DNA of 64,000 nucleotides from Bifidobacterium catenulatum DSM 16992 = JCM 1194 = LMG 11043. GTDB lineage: Bacteria; Actinomycetota; Actinomycetes; Actinomycetales; Bifidobacteriaceae. The position numbers were made by a program, and so were the translations under genes. Shown here piece by piece: positions 12,583-20,870 of this stretch; position 1 is the first letter of the stretch, and every line of letters begins with the position of its first letter. The notes under the pieces are model-generated. The model searched no databases. It saw nothing but the letters and a program-made list of their open reading frames with translations, and had not been told where the DNA came from. Location of the stretch: assembly GCF_001025195.1 (NCBI RefSeq), contig NZ_AP012325.1, forward strand, positions 1,240,001 to 1,304,000. The letters run 5' to 3'.

Positions 12583-13746
12583 TCAAGCGATCATTGTGTT
12601 GACGGTGTCAAGCACCACTTGCACATTATGCCGAAATTCGTCGGATTCCGGCAGCAGCGAAATCGCAAGATAGCCGTTCGAAGTCATATCAAAGAAGTAG
12701 CCGGGTTGGCCTGAAATTCCATGGCGTTCGATCATGGCCAATACCAGCTCGTTCTCGTCGAGTACGCTCGGCACGCGTAACAGCACGTTCCATCCACCCT
12801 CGGCACGCAATACGCTGACCATACCGTTTTTGTCGGCGTTCAGCATGGCATGCAATGCGGTGAGATTGGCTTGCACGCGGTTTTTTACGCGCGTAGTCTG
12901 AGCTGGAGCCTCCTGCAGCATGAGGGGAATCTGTTTGGCGATGATTTCGCTCATCGGCAGATAGTCGTCGGCGATCACGTCGAGCCTGCGCCTGGCTTCT
13001 TCCACCTCTCCTGCCGGGCCGGATACTTGGATCCAACCGACTTTGGCGTGCGGCGCGGCCAACGTTTTCGAAAACCCGTCCAACGCGAAGGTCAATGCAC
13101 CTTTCTCTCCCGCAAGACGCGCGTTGCCGTCGAATGGTTCCAGATCGTAGTCGTAGAACACCTCGTCGGCGATGATGGCCACCTCATGGTCGTGGCAAAG
13201 CCGCACGATGGCTTCACGTTCCGACGGTTTGACATATGAACCAGTCGGATTATTGGGGTTAATGAGTACCAGTGCGCGGATACATTCGCCTTCTTCACTT
13301 TCAAGTGCTTCGCGCAGTTCGGCCACATCGATGTACCAAGATCCGTCGAATCGCTGCTGGTATTCGATCATGTCGACACATTCGAGTCGTGCGATCGATT
13401 CGATGAGAGGATAGCCGGGTTTCGGCGCGAGCACAGCATCGCCGGCGTCGCACAGGAGTTTGATCAGCCACGAGTATGCTTCGGACGTTGAGCTCAGTAT
13501 GTACAGGTCTTCGACGGCAACATCATTGCCTCGCCCTTGAAGGAATGCGGCCAACGCTTCGCGCGCATACCGTTGGCCGTGTGGCTCAGCGCCATATATG
13601 TCTGGCAGAAGTTCCGGCGCGAGCGCATGCTTGGTTGGATTGGAGTCGTTGAGTTTGCCGAGCGTGATGCCGCTTGTTTTGGCTTCCGCTTCCGCTTTGG
13701 CGATGGGATTGGGCTCGCTGATATCGACTCTGGAGGAAAAACGCAT
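12583..13746 (-). CDS. PLP-dependent class I/II aminotransferase
   Basis: 387 residues of fold-type I aminotransferase. Visible landmarks: YILSSTSEAYSWL (phosphate-binding loop), NPNNPTGSYV (substrate/PLP pocket), IIADEVFYDYD (Asp holding the pyridine nitrogen) and FSKTLAAPHAKVGW with the Schiff-base lysine. The C-terminal domain ends close to NTMIA. The family uses alanine, aromatic or branched amino acids; the specific substrate cannot be read from sequence. Start choice is uncertain: ATG at 13744-13746 begins MRFSSRV; AAGGAGT lies just ahead of an in-frame ATG at 13758, which is too close to it, and a GTG at 13755 is also possible. Separated from ppgK upstream by a strong hairpin, so it is probably transcribed on its own. 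Confidence 0.9.
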   Translation of the reverse strand: MRFSSRVDISEPNPIAKAEAEAKTSGITLGKLNDSNPTKHALAPELLPDIYGAEPHGQRYAREALAAFLQGRGNDVAVEDLYILSSTSEAYSWLIKLLCDAGDAVLAPKPGYPLIESIARLECVDMIEYQQRFDGSWYIDVAELREALESEEGECIRALVLINPNNPTGSYVKPSEREAIVRLCHDHEVAIIADEVFYDYDLEPFDGNARLAGEKGALTFALDGFSKTLAAPHAKVGWIQVSGPAGEVEEARRRLDVIADDYLPMSEIIAKQIPLMLQEAPAQTTRVKNRVQANLTALHAMLNADKNGMVSVLRAEGGWNVLLRVPSVLDENELVLAMIERHGISGQPGYFFDMTSNGYLAISLLPESDEFRHNVQVVLDTVNTMIA

Positions 13747-13826
13747 GGTCTCCACCATACTCCTTGGGTTGCGCAAGTCGTTACGTCAAGCAAGATGGTA
13801 TGCCTTCGCTTCACAAATGTTGACGG

Positions 13827-13870
13827 TATAAGCGAGAGCCGCCCGACGAATCGGACGGCTCTCGCTTATA
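13827..13870 (-). terminator. Terminator of ppgK
   Basis: Perfect 15-base arms TATAAGCGAGAGCCG and CGGCTCTCGCTTATA enclose a 14-base loop that can itself pair (CCGA with TCGG). Located directly after the ppgK stop codon. Confidence 0.8.
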
Positions 13871-13901
13871 CGAAAGTTGGGAACCTTAATGGTTCACGGC
13901 A

Positions 13902-14669
13902 TCACTTCTGCTTGGTGCTTGCGTAGTACGCGGCACCGATGATGCCAGCCTCATTGTGCAACTTGGCTGCAACGATCGGGGTCTTGATGTCGATGTACGG
14001 CAGGAACTTCTCAGACACACGAGACACGCCGCCGCCGACGACGAACAGCTGCGGATCCAAGTAGAACTCCATCAGGGAATAGTACTTGGTCAGTCGCTTG
14101 GCCCACTTCTTGTAGCCCATATCAAGCTTTTCACGGATAGAGGATGCCGCGTACTTTTCGGCGTCGCCCTTGCCTTTGAGCAGTTCCAGGTGGCCAAGCT
14201 CGGTGTTCGGGATGAGTTCGCCGTTGAAAATCAGCGCCGTGCCGATACCGGTACCCAGCGTGGTTGCCACGACCAGACCATCCTGGCCCTTGGCCGCGCC
14301 GAACTGCTGCTCGGCAAGGCCTGCCGCGTCAGCGTCGTTCACCACGGTGACTGGACGTCCGCAGGCTTCGGAGAACACTTCTGTGACGTCCACGCCAACC
14401 CAAGACTGGTCTAGGTTGGCCATGTAGCCGAGCTTCTCGCCCACGTGGATCGGCGCCGGGAAAGCGATGCCAACCGGAGCGGATTCGGGAACCTCGAAAT
14501 GCTCGAGCTGCTGGCGAACGATTTCACCGACGGCCTTCGGAGTGGAAACTTCCGGAGTAAGAATCTTCAGACGCGGTTCGGCAAACTCGCCCTTTTCGAG
14601 GTTAACCGGGGCTGCCTTAATGCCGGAGCCTCCAATGTCAACGCCAAACGCCTGTGCAGTTTCAATCAT
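13902..14669 (-). CDS. ppgK: Polyphosphate glucokinase
   Basis: 255-residue ROK-family sugar kinase that phosphorylates glucose using polyphosphate and, in many actinobacteria, ATP. The N-terminal phosphate loop is FGVDIGGSGIKAAPV, the catalytic region VTVVNDADAAGLAEQQFG contains the base aspartate, and the second phosphate motif is TTLGTGIGTALIFNG followed by NTELGHLE. Length and motif order fit actinobacterial PpgK rather than the longer zinc-containing ROK glucokinases. ATG at 14667-14669 has GGAGAGG upstream. Hairpins bracket the gene, so it is most likely monocistronic. Confidence 0.9.
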   Translation of the reverse strand: MIETAQAFGVDIGGSGIKAAPVNLEKGEFAEPRLKILTPEVSTPKAVGEIVRQQLEHFEVPESAPVGIAFPAPIHVGEKLGYMANLDQSWVGVDVTEVFSEACGRPVTVVNDADAAGLAEQQFGAAKGQDGLVVATTLGTGIGTALIFNGELIPNTELGHLELLKGKGDAEKYAASSIREKLDMGYKKWAKRLTKYYSLMEFYLDPQLFVVGGGVSRVSEKFLPYIDIKTPIVAAKLHNEAGIIGAAYYASTKQK

Positions 14670-14831
14670 CTTCGACCTCTCCTATCAAGGTACATAGTGG
14701 GTGTTATCGAACCGGTAAGCGCCATAGTAACTCGCCCCATGCCCCAAAACGCGCCGAAAAAGCATAAATGGTGAATACGATTGCATAATTTTTCGCAATG
14801 AAATGATTCATTCTGCAACTTTTTTCTGCAA

Positions 14832-14878
14832 ACGATTCGCCCCATGTCAACTCAACGCATCGGCATGGGGCGAATCGT
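14832..14878. terminator. Hairpin downstream of the family 2 glycosyltransferase gene
   Basis: Perfect 15-base inverted repeat, ACGATTCGCCCCATG and CATGGGGCGAATCGT, with a 17-base loop. It lies between the stop codon of the glycosyltransferase gene and the ppgK promoter region. No clear U-run follows on the minus strand. Confidence 0.6.
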
Positions 14879-14912
14879 AAGAAGATGACCGTCTGAAGAC
14901 GGCGCAACCGCA

Positions 14913-15926
14913 TCACTTGAGCGGCGGCATCGGCTTCCAATCCGGATCATGCAGCAGCTTGCGTGAATCCCACCAACCCTTGGCTATCTGCACCAAGCCG
15001 GTCTTCACATGCTCTCGGTCCACCATCACCAGACGGATGACTTCCTTGGCGGCGGTCAGCAGCGTACCCAGACCGAACATCAGCGGACGGTAATCGCCGA
15101 ACGCCATGAAATAGCGCGCCATGTAGCCTCGGTTACGCATGATGTGGTAACGGTTCATGTCAGAGGTGGAGTTGAGCTGGCGCACGCCGGCGATATCCCA
15201 ATTGCCGATTTCACGAGTGCGGCGCAGGATCACGTCGGGCACCACAATCGGGTTGGTGACTTTGCTGGCGCGGTAGCCGTACATCGTGTCGTCCCAGTAG
15301 ATGAAGAAACGCGGATCCGGCAAGCCGATCTGTTCGACGATGTTGCGGCGGAACAGACCCCCCTCGAAGCACAGGGTGTCCATCACGCGGTAGCCGGGGC
15401 GTCCGAATGCGGCCGGAGCGATCGGATTGGGGATGCCGAGGGAAATGATGAAATCGTATTGCCAGTAGAACGGGCCGCCGTCATAGTCGTATCGGCTGCC
15501 TTGGATCACATCATGGCTGCCGGTCCACTTGGCAAGTCGTTCGATGGCTTCGGGCATCACGGCCACATCGTCGTCCATCACCCAGAACCATTCGGATCCC
15601 AGCTCATATGCCTTCTTCACACCTGCGGAGAATCCGCCTGCGCCGCCGAGGTTGTCGGATTGAGGCGCATACACCACGCGACTTTCGTTGCCCGATTGGT
15701 CGGCGATGGTATTGCCCCACTGCGCGGTGACCGCTTCACGGAAATCGTCGACCATGCCTTGGGTCGCATCGCTGTGCTCGTTGTCAACGACGACGATACG
15801 CCATGGTGCCACAGTGAGTTTTTCGATGGATTCGAACAGGGTGGCGAGCAGCTGCTGACGCTTGTATGTCACCACGACGATAGCCAGCTTTTCGATGGTG
15901 TTCTTCGCAACTTGCTTTTCAGTCAT
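14913..15926 (-). CDS. Family 2 glycosyltransferase (rhamnosyl/galactofuranosyl-like)
   Basis: 337 residues. Begins with a GT-A Rossmann-like fold (LAIVVVTYKRQQLLATLFES), NNLGGAGGF-type motif (SDNLGGAGGFSAGVKKAYE) and the metal-binding WVMDDDVAVMPEAI. Downstream DDTMYGYRASK supplies the likely catalytic acidic residues, and the C-terminal part has amphipathic segments that could touch the membrane. This combination is typical of actinobacterial GlfT1-like and rhamnosyltransferase-like enzymes building cell-wall polysaccharide; the donor sugar is not readable here. ATG at 15924-15926 starts MTEKQVAKN; the frame is open to 16088 but the extension runs into the divergent tenA promoter and riboswitch. 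Ribosome binding site weak. Confidence 0.85.
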   Translation of the reverse strand: MTEKQVAKNTIEKLAIVVVTYKRQQLLATLFESIEKLTVAPWRIVVVDNEHSDATQGMVDDFREAVTAQWGNTIADQSGNESRVVYAPQSDNLGGAGGFSAGVKKAYELGSEWFWVMDDDVAVMPEAIERLAKWTGSHDVIQGSRYDYDGGPFYWQYDFIISLGIPNPIAPAAFGRPGYRVMDTLCFEGGLFRRNIVEQIGLPDPRFFIYWDDTMYGYRASKVTNPIVVPDVILRRTREIGNWDIAGVRQLNSTSDMNRYHIMRNRGYMARYFMAFGDYRPLMFGLGTLLTAAKEVIRLVMVDREHVKTGLVQIAKGWWDSRKLLHDPDWKPMPPLK

Positions 15927-16009
15927 ACGTTCTATTCTTGCACTCGCCCTCAACCGAACATCGCCTGTGTTCGCATCATGCGGCACGATTCCATTCGGCG
16001 GACAGGCTC

Positions 16010-16038
16010 TTGCACATTTCGGACGGCTTTGCCATAAT
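16010..16038 (+). promoter_or_regulatory. Predicted sigma-70-type promoter of tenA
   Basis: TTGCAC at 16010-16015 and CATAAT at 16033-16038 are separated by 17 bases, about 10 bases before the TPP aptamer begins. Confidence 0.5.
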
Positions 16039-16047
16039 ATACGGCGT

Positions 16048-16139
16048 AATGCAGGGGAACCCGTGTTTGTCGGGTTGAGATAGGCCAAGTGAGGCCTGAA
16101 CCCTTTGAACCTGATGGTTAATACCAGCGTAGGGAGGCA
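16048..16139 (+). ncRNA. TPP riboswitch (THI element)
   Basis: The conserved thi-box is plain: GGGGAACCCG and CGGGTTGAGA near the 5' end, then CTGAACCCTTTGAACCTGAT and TAATACCAGCGTAGGGA at the 3' end. It ends on the purine-rich sequence that serves tenA as ribosome binding site, so ligand binding probably blocks translation initiation rather than causing termination. No terminator hairpin lies between aptamer and gene. Confidence 0.95.
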
Positions 16140-16145
16140 TGTCTA

Positions 16146-16913
16146 ATGACTGCTGTGACATCAACAACCAATTTCGATTATGAGTTCGACGCCGCCAAAG
16201 GCATCCAACGCAACAATCTTCCTCCGTTCGCGCAGCGCATGCGCAAGGCTGCTGACCTGGTTTGGGAGGAAGGCTACCAGCAGCCGTTCATCCGCGAGCT
16301 TGGTGAAGGCACACTGCAACGCGAGCGTTTCGCCTTCTATCTGCTGCAGGATTTTCGTTATGTGAACGATTACGCCAGAGTGCACGCTTTGGGATTAGCC
16401 AAGGCCACCGACCCTGAAATCATGGCGTTCATGCTCAAGGTGCAGAACGGCGCCCTGCAGGTCGAGACCGAAGTACACCGCTCCTACTTGGCCAGCTATG
16501 GCATCACCGAAGAGCAGATGAACAATGTGCGCCAGTCGGCCTTCGCGCGTGCCTACACGTCGAATATCCTTTCCATCGCCTATGGCAAGGATATTCTCGA
16601 CATTCTTGTGGCCGTGCTGCCGTGCGCCTGGGTGTATGCGGATTATGGTTACCGTCTTGCCGCCGAGTTTGCCGACACGCTTGACGACAATCCGTACAAA
16701 AGTTGGGTCGACATGTATAAGACCGACGAATTCTGGCAGGATTCCGTGTGGCTGCTCGAACATATCGAGAAACTGGTAGCCGACGCGAGCGAGGAGCGCA
16801 AGCGCGAGCTGATTGACATTTTCGTGACCGGCGTGGAGAACGAGTACATGTTCTGGGCCAGCGCGTACGACATGCAGTACACGTGGAAGCCCGAATGGAA
16901 TCAGGAGCGCTGA
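16146..16913 (+). CDS. tenA: TenA-family thiaminase II / aminopyrimidine aminohydrolase
   Basis: 255 residues, all helical TenA fold. The enzyme hydrolyses aminopyrimidine breakdown products of thiamine (and thiamine itself) for salvage of the HMP moiety. Key family residues are visible: LLQDFRYVNDYARVH (Asp and Tyr of the pyrimidine pocket), VLPCAWVYADYG with the nucleophilic cysteine, and VENEYMFWASAYD with the catalytic glutamate. ATG at 16146 lies five bases after the end of the TPP element; an ATG at 16139 is in another frame. No other thiamine gene is adjacent. Controlled by the riboswitch upstream and closed by a strong hairpin. Confidence 0.93.
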   Translation: MTAVTSTTNFDYEFDAAKGIQRNNLPPFAQRMRKAADLVWEEGYQQPFIRELGEGTLQRERFAFYLLQDFRYVNDYARVHALGLAKATDPEIMAFMLKVQNGALQVETEVHRSYLASYGITEEQMNNVRQSAFARAYTSNILSIAYGKDILDILVAVLPCAWVYADYGYRLAAEFADTLDDNPYKSWVDMYKTDEFWQDSVWLLEHIEKLVADASEERKRELIDIFVTGVENEYMFWASAYDMQYTWKPEWNQER

Positions 16914-16966
16914 CACCGCTCCATCGCATGTTTTCCTGACTTCCGATTGTTTATTCTCATTGCAAT

Positions 16967-17009
16967 AGGGCGGGTGCCTTCTGATTGGTTTTCAGAAAGC
17001 ACCCGCCCT
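16967..17009. terminator. Terminator after tenA
   Basis: AGGGCGGGTGC and GCACCCGCCCT arms extend into TTCTGA/TCAGAA, followed on the plus strand by GTTATGTTT. Also faces the convergent CRM-domain gene. Confidence 0.8.
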
Positions 17010-17038
17010 GTTATGTTTGGTCGCGTCAGTTTCCCGCT

Positions 17039-17344
17039 TTATTCGCGTACGAGACGAATATGCTCCACGTCATCGCGATAGGAGCGGCGATAGAGCACGA
17101 AACGGTTGCCGATAACCTGTACGAGTTCCGCGTTCAGTTCTTCGGCCAGCCCCTCGCCCGCTTCCTTGGCAGTCAGTCCGGATCCGTCGAGCACGGAGCA
17201 TTTGATAAGCTCACGCTTTTCAATGGTCTCGTCCGCCTGCTTGATAGCGGTTTCGCTCAAATCGTTCTTGCCGACCTGGATGAGCGGATTGAGCTTGGTA
17301 GCCAGGCCACGCAGCTGCTTGACCTGCTTCTTGGTTAATGCCAT
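17039..17344 (-). CDS. YhbY/CRM-domain RNA-binding protein
   Basis: About 101 residues: ALTKKQVKQLRGLATKLNP and QVGKNDLSETAIKQADETIE open a single CRM domain, and VVQVIGNRFVLYRR-type sequence (LVQVIGNRFVLYRRS) forms its end. YhbY homologues bind pre-50S ribosomal particles. The start at 17342-17344 gives MALTKKQ with GGAA upstream; an in-frame ATG at 17356 is too close to the AGGA motif. Confidence 0.9.
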   Translation of the reverse strand: MALTKKQVKQLRGLATKLNPLIQVGKNDLSETAIKQADETIEKRELIKCSVLDGSGLTAKEAGEGLAEELNAELVQVIGNRFVLYRRSYRDDVEHIRLVRE

Positions 17345-17410
17345 AACTTGTTCCATTCCTATTTATGATGCTTGCTCAAGAGTAGCGTGAGGGCAGTAAA
17401 ATCTTGCATA

Positions 17411-17542
17411 TCACTCCCCCGCGCCTTTGATGGCGTTCACACCGTCTTCGATGTTCTTGCGCGTGTTCAGACGTGCTTCTTCGGCGGTTTCGCTTTCCAA
17501 TGCGATCAGTGGAGCGCCATGCCCATCCGAAATGCTCAGCAT
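17411..17542 (-). CDS. Small ORF (43 codons) overlapping the end of the ECF fusion gene
   Basis: The ATG at 17540-17542 overlaps the stop codon of the ECF transporter gene (ATGCTGA), and the frame runs 43 codons to TGA at 17411-17413. The product begins MLSISDGHGAPLIALESE and continues with charged sequence ending IKGAGE; it has no signal peptide or membrane segment. Position and overlap suggest translational coupling to the transporter. I do not recognise a family. It could be a real microprotein or the tail of a decayed gene; nucleotide conservation would decide. Confidence 0.4.
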   Translation of the reverse strand: MLSISDGHGAPLIALESETAEEARLNTRKNIEDGVNAIKGAGE

Positions 17543-19920
17543 AGTCCAGCGATCAGGGTCAATGCGGCAATGTACGACACACTCACACCGACTACGGCGA
17601 TGTCATGTTTGGCGATCCGCATGATTCGCCAGTGCGTGCGCATGATGCCTTCCTCGTAACATCGTGCGTCGAGTGCGAGGCTGAGATTATCGGCATGACG
17701 TATCGCTCCTGCGAATACCGGAATGATAATGGCGGTTATCGCTTTGATCCGCTGTACGAATGTTCCTGTTTCAATGCTGCCGCCTCGGGCTGATTGCGCA
17801 TCCACAATGGCTTTCGCTTCGCTTCCTAACGTGGGCAGGAACCGCAATGCGAGGCTCATCACCAACGCGATCTCCTGCGCATGGATGCCGAATTTTGCGA
17901 AAGGTTTGAGCAACGCTTCGAATGCGTCGGTAATGGCCGTGGGAGTGGTCGTGGCAAGGAATACCGCTCCGACGATAATGACCGCAACGAATCTGCAGGC
18001 GTACAGTATAGCGATACGCACACCGTCGTCGGTGATTGGAATCGGTCCGATGTTCGTAAGAACATTGCCGGATCGTACGAAGAACACATTGAGCAGTCCG
18101 CAGAACACGAACAATGCAAGGAACATGCGAATCGATTTGAACAGTTGTTTCACGCCGATGCCTGATGTCGCAACGATCATGCCGGTCAACAGTGCGGCCA
18201 CCAGTAACTGCCAGAAGGAGCGGATGGCGAATGCGGAGAACATGACCGCCAACGCGCTCACCATCTTCACGCGCGGGTCAAGCCGTTCCATAAAACTGCG
18301 GTTTTCACGGACGTCTCCCTTTGCATGTCCGGAGCCAAGCGTGTGCAGATTCTTCGAACCTGCCGTTTCGGAAGTGACATTGGTTCCGATATCTCGAGTG
18401 ACGTCATTACCGTTTTGTCTACGATCAAGTGCGATCACCCGATCGGCGAGCACATCGATTTCCGTTTGCGAATGGGAAATGATGAGTATGGTGATGCCTT
18501 GTGCGTGGAGGGTTTGAATGAGATTGTGCACGCAGGTTGTGGCTGCCTCGTCAAGCCCCGCGGTCGGCTCGTCCATAATAAGGATCTGCGGTTGGCATGC
18601 GATAATGCCCGCTATGGCGGCAAGTCGTTGTTGTCCGCCGGAAAGATCGAATGGCGAACGATCGGCAAGATGTTCGATATGCAGCAGCGTCATGGCTTGA
18701 TTGACGCGTTCGGATACTTGCGTTTCGTCAAGATGTTGGTTGCGTGGTCCGTAGGCGATATCCTCGGCTACGGTTTCAGCGAAAAGCTGACGTTCGGGAT
18801 GTTGCATGACATAGCCGACGGTGGCGCGCAGTTTCTCGCGGTCCGCACGCTTGAGCGACTGCATATTGCCGTTGGCGCGTTGACGTGCGACGGGAATGGT
18901 ATTGATGGTAATGTTGCCGGATTGCGGCTGGTCCAGCGCGCAGAGAAGACGCGCGAGGGTGGTTTTGCCTGCACCGTTATGCCCTGTGATGGCCACGGTT
19001 TCACCCTTATTGATGGTTATGGAAAGCTTATCAAGCACAGGCTTGCTACTGTTTGGATATTGGTATATCAGATTACGGATTTCAATGATTGGTACAGCTG
19101 ATGTTGGCTTCGATGCACCATTTGCAATATTGGATTTGGCAATTGGATTGTCTTCTTGCGCTGTGTCTGATTCGTCCATTTCCGGAATACTTGCAGTATT
19201 ACCGCGAGCGCTTTGCACGATACGCCCGTTATCCAGGCGAATGATGCGGTCGGCATTGACGAATTCGTCACGATGGTGGGTGACGAGAATGATGGTTGTG
19301 CCGTACTGCTGCAATTCGTCAAGAATATGCATGATGTCGGCACGGCCTTGCGGATCGAGCATGGCGGTAGGCTCGTCGAGCACGAGGATTTCGGGACTCA
19401 TGGCAAGCATGCCGGCGATGGCGACGCGCTGCTGTTGGCCTCCGCTCATTCGCGTGGGATCGGCTTCTCGTTGTCCGCTCATGTCGACTGCGTCAAGTGA
19501 CATGGCGATGCGCATATCGATATCATCATGCGCAATGGCGAGGTTTTCCGGACCGAAGGCAACATCATCCTCGGTGATGGTGGTGACGATCTGATCTTCC
19601 GGATGTTGGAAAACCGCCCCGATACCATGCCGGGCGCTGCGGTAAGCATCAGCGTGCGCGCCGGCGTCATCGAATACGTTGTTTCCCAACAGCGTGGCAT
19701 GTCCGGCATCGGGTGCGGCAAGTCCTGCGATGATGCGTGAAAGTGTGGATTTGCCCGATCCGTTTGGTCCTGCCAAGCATACACGTTCGCCTTGGCGGAT
19801 GGTCAGGTTCACGCCGTCGAGCGCCCAGGTCGCGCCGGAGTCATATGTGAAACGAATATCACGTAATTCGACCGCAATGGTGTTCGTGTCGCTGTCAGGG
19901 TTCATGGAATCGTCTTTCAT
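17536..19920 (-). CDS. ECF transporter energy-coupling module, EcfA-EcfA'-EcfT fusion
   Basis: 794 residues joining three normally separate ECF proteins. Domain 1 (residues about 15-245) is an ATPase with AGPNGSGKSTL, RMSGGQQQRVAIAG and ILVLDEPTAML. Domain 2 (about 285-505) is a second ATPase with ITGHNGAGKTTLA, DLSGGQQRLAAIAG and ILIMDEPTAGLD. Domain 3 (about 545-794) is the transmembrane coupling protein EcfT/CbiQ with five or so helices and the two Ala-Arg-Gly coupling motifs, of which DAQSARGGSIE is clear and ALDARCYEEG is the second. The module powers vitamin uptake with S components; ribU just upstream is the obvious client, and others elsewhere may share it. Start either ATG 19920 or ATG 19905; the 19920 ribosome binding site would lie within a hairpin. 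A 43-codon frame overlaps its stop. Confidence 0.93.
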   Translation of the reverse strand: MKDDSMNPDSDTNTIAVELRDIRFTYDSGATWALDGVNLTIRQGERVCLAGPNGSGKSTLSRIIAGLAAPDAGHATLLGNNVFDDAGAHADAYRSARHGIGAVFQHPEDQIVTTITEDDVAFGPENLAIAHDDIDMRIAMSLDAVDMSGQREADPTRMSGGQQQRVAIAGMLAMSPEILVLDEPTAMLDPQGRADIMHILDELQQYGTTIILVTHHRDEFVNADRIIRLDNGRIVQSARGNTASIPEMDESDTAQEDNPIAKSNIANGASKPTSAVPIIEIRNLIYQYPNSSKPVLDKLSITINKGETVAITGHNGAGKTTLARLLCALDQPQSGNITINTIPVARQRANGNMQSLKRADREKLRATVGYVMQHPERQLFAETVAEDIAYGPRNQHLDETQVSERVNQAMTLLHIEHLADRSPFDLSGGQQRLAAIAGIIACQPQILIMDEPTAGLDEAATTCVHNLIQTLHAQGITILIISHSQTEIDVLADRVIALDRRQNGNDVTRDIGTNVTSETAGSKNLHTLGSGHAKGDVRENRSFMERLDPRVKMVSALAVMFSAFAIRSFWQLLVAALLTGMIVATSGIGVKQLFKSIRMFLALFVFCGLLNVFFVRSGNVLTNIGPIPITDDGVRIAILYACRFVAVIIVGAVFLATTTPTAITDAFEALLKPFAKFGIHAQEIALVMSLALRFLPTLGSEAKAIVDAQSARGGSIETGTFVQRIKAITAIIIPVFAGAIRHADNLSLALDARCYEEGIMRTHWRIMRIAKHDIAVVGVSVSYIAALTLIAGLC

Positions 19921-19924
19921 AAAC

Positions 19925-19959
19925 GGAAGGAACCTTCCATACGTCGAAAGGTTCCTTCC
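19925..19959 (-). terminator. Hairpin between ribU and the ECF module gene
   Basis: Twelve-base arms GGAAGGAACCTT and AAGGTTCCTTCC with an 11-base loop, ending five bases before the 19920 start codon. Too close to the start to be only a terminator; it may also mask the ribosome binding site and lower expression of the module relative to ribU. Confidence 0.55.
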
Positions 19960-19997
19960 TATTCATCAATATGCGGAATCGATATGGTGAACGAGGC

Positions 19998-20621
19998 TCA
20001 GCGGTTCAACAGGTTGGAGATCGGCTTGTAGATCAGGAAGGTGACCACGCCATGGATGGTGAATTTCAACGCGTTGAACGGCAGAAGCGCCGGCACGATT
20101 AATGCCACGACCTGTGCGGTGGTCATGTGCGCGTAGAACGGTGTGACGATTATATTGCCCACAATCGCCATCGCCAAGGCTGCGATCGCACCGACGATGA
20201 TGCCGATGACCGCGCCTTTGCGGGTCTTGTTCCTGCGATAGATCAGTGCTGCCGGCACGGATAATGCCAAAGCCACGAGCACGGCCATAAGCGTGCCCCA
20301 TGGGTTGGTAAACAGGTGCGGCAGGAAACCAAGCACGCTGACGATTACCGCCGCCGCTGGCCCGTAGGCGAAACCTGCCACCAGGCTGACAATGCCGGAT
20401 GGATCATATTTCAGCCATTCCACGCCTGGCACAATGGGAAATTCCACAAAGCTGACGGCCATCGACAGCGCCACGAACAGCGCATACATGGCGATGCGTT
20501 TGGTGGACCAGCGTCCAGAGTCAGCCACGCCTGTGGAATGCGCGTTGTCAGGGCGCGTCACGCTTTCGCTGGCGATTTCGGCGTCGTTGTTTTGGGTATT
20601 GTTCGGTGAGGATACACTCAT
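19998..20621 (-). CDS. ribU: Riboflavin ECF transporter substrate-binding component RibU
   Basis: About 207 residues: a polar N-terminal tail, then six hydrophobic helices of the ECF S-component fold. The LKYDPSGIVSLVAGFAYGP segment matches the RibU pattern (LK.D.S.I..L..GF..GP), and NPWGTLMA follows in the next loop. It binds riboflavin at the membrane surface and works with the EcfA/EcfT fusion encoded 77 bases downstream. The FMN riboswitch in its leader independently supports the substrate. I choose the ATG at 20619-20621 (MSVSSPNN); an in-frame ATG at 20642 lies inside the conserved 3' end of the aptamer. Confidence 0.93.
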   Translation of the reverse strand: MSVSSPNNTQNNDAEIASESVTRPDNAHSTGVADSGRWSTKRIAMYALFVALSMAVSFVEFPIVPGVEWLKYDPSGIVSLVAGFAYGPAAAVIVSVLGFLPHLFTNPWGTLMAVLVALALSVPAALIYRRNKTRKGAVIGIIVGAIAALAMAIVGNIIVTPFYAHMTTAQVVALIVPALLPFNALKFTIHGVVTFLIYKPISNLLNR

Positions 20622-20637
20622 GTTGAGCCCCGTTTCT

Positions 20638-20778
20638 TCCATCCGGACTTTGACCGTTGGCTCCGGATTCTCACCGGATCAGCCGCTTTCGCGGGTCGCG
20701 GGCTTCGGCATGGGACTGTTATGAACGTCAGTCGTACCGTTACCGCCAGTAAGGATTTTCACCTTCCCTGAAACTTGC
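20638..20778 (-). ncRNA. FMN riboswitch (RFN element)
   Basis: On the minus strand the RFN core is clear: AAGGTGAAAATCCTTACTGG, CGGTAACGG, GAAGCCCGCGACCCGCG, GATCCGGTGAGAATCCGGAG and CCAACGGTCAAAGTCCGGAT. It ends about 17 bases before the ribU start, so FMN probably controls translation; no terminator is evident before the gene. Boundaries are approximate. Confidence 0.95.
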
Positions 20779-20870
20779 AAGACAATATATACGCCCACCA
20801 TGCGATATTCGCAAACCTGTGTTCCGTTTTTATCTTGCGCTTTGGAACGCAAGATTCCTCCGACCGCACG

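Noticed and set aside
15009-16037. 342-codon plus-strand frame opposite the glycosyltransferase
   Set aside because: Shadow of a confident family 2 glycosyltransferase gene.
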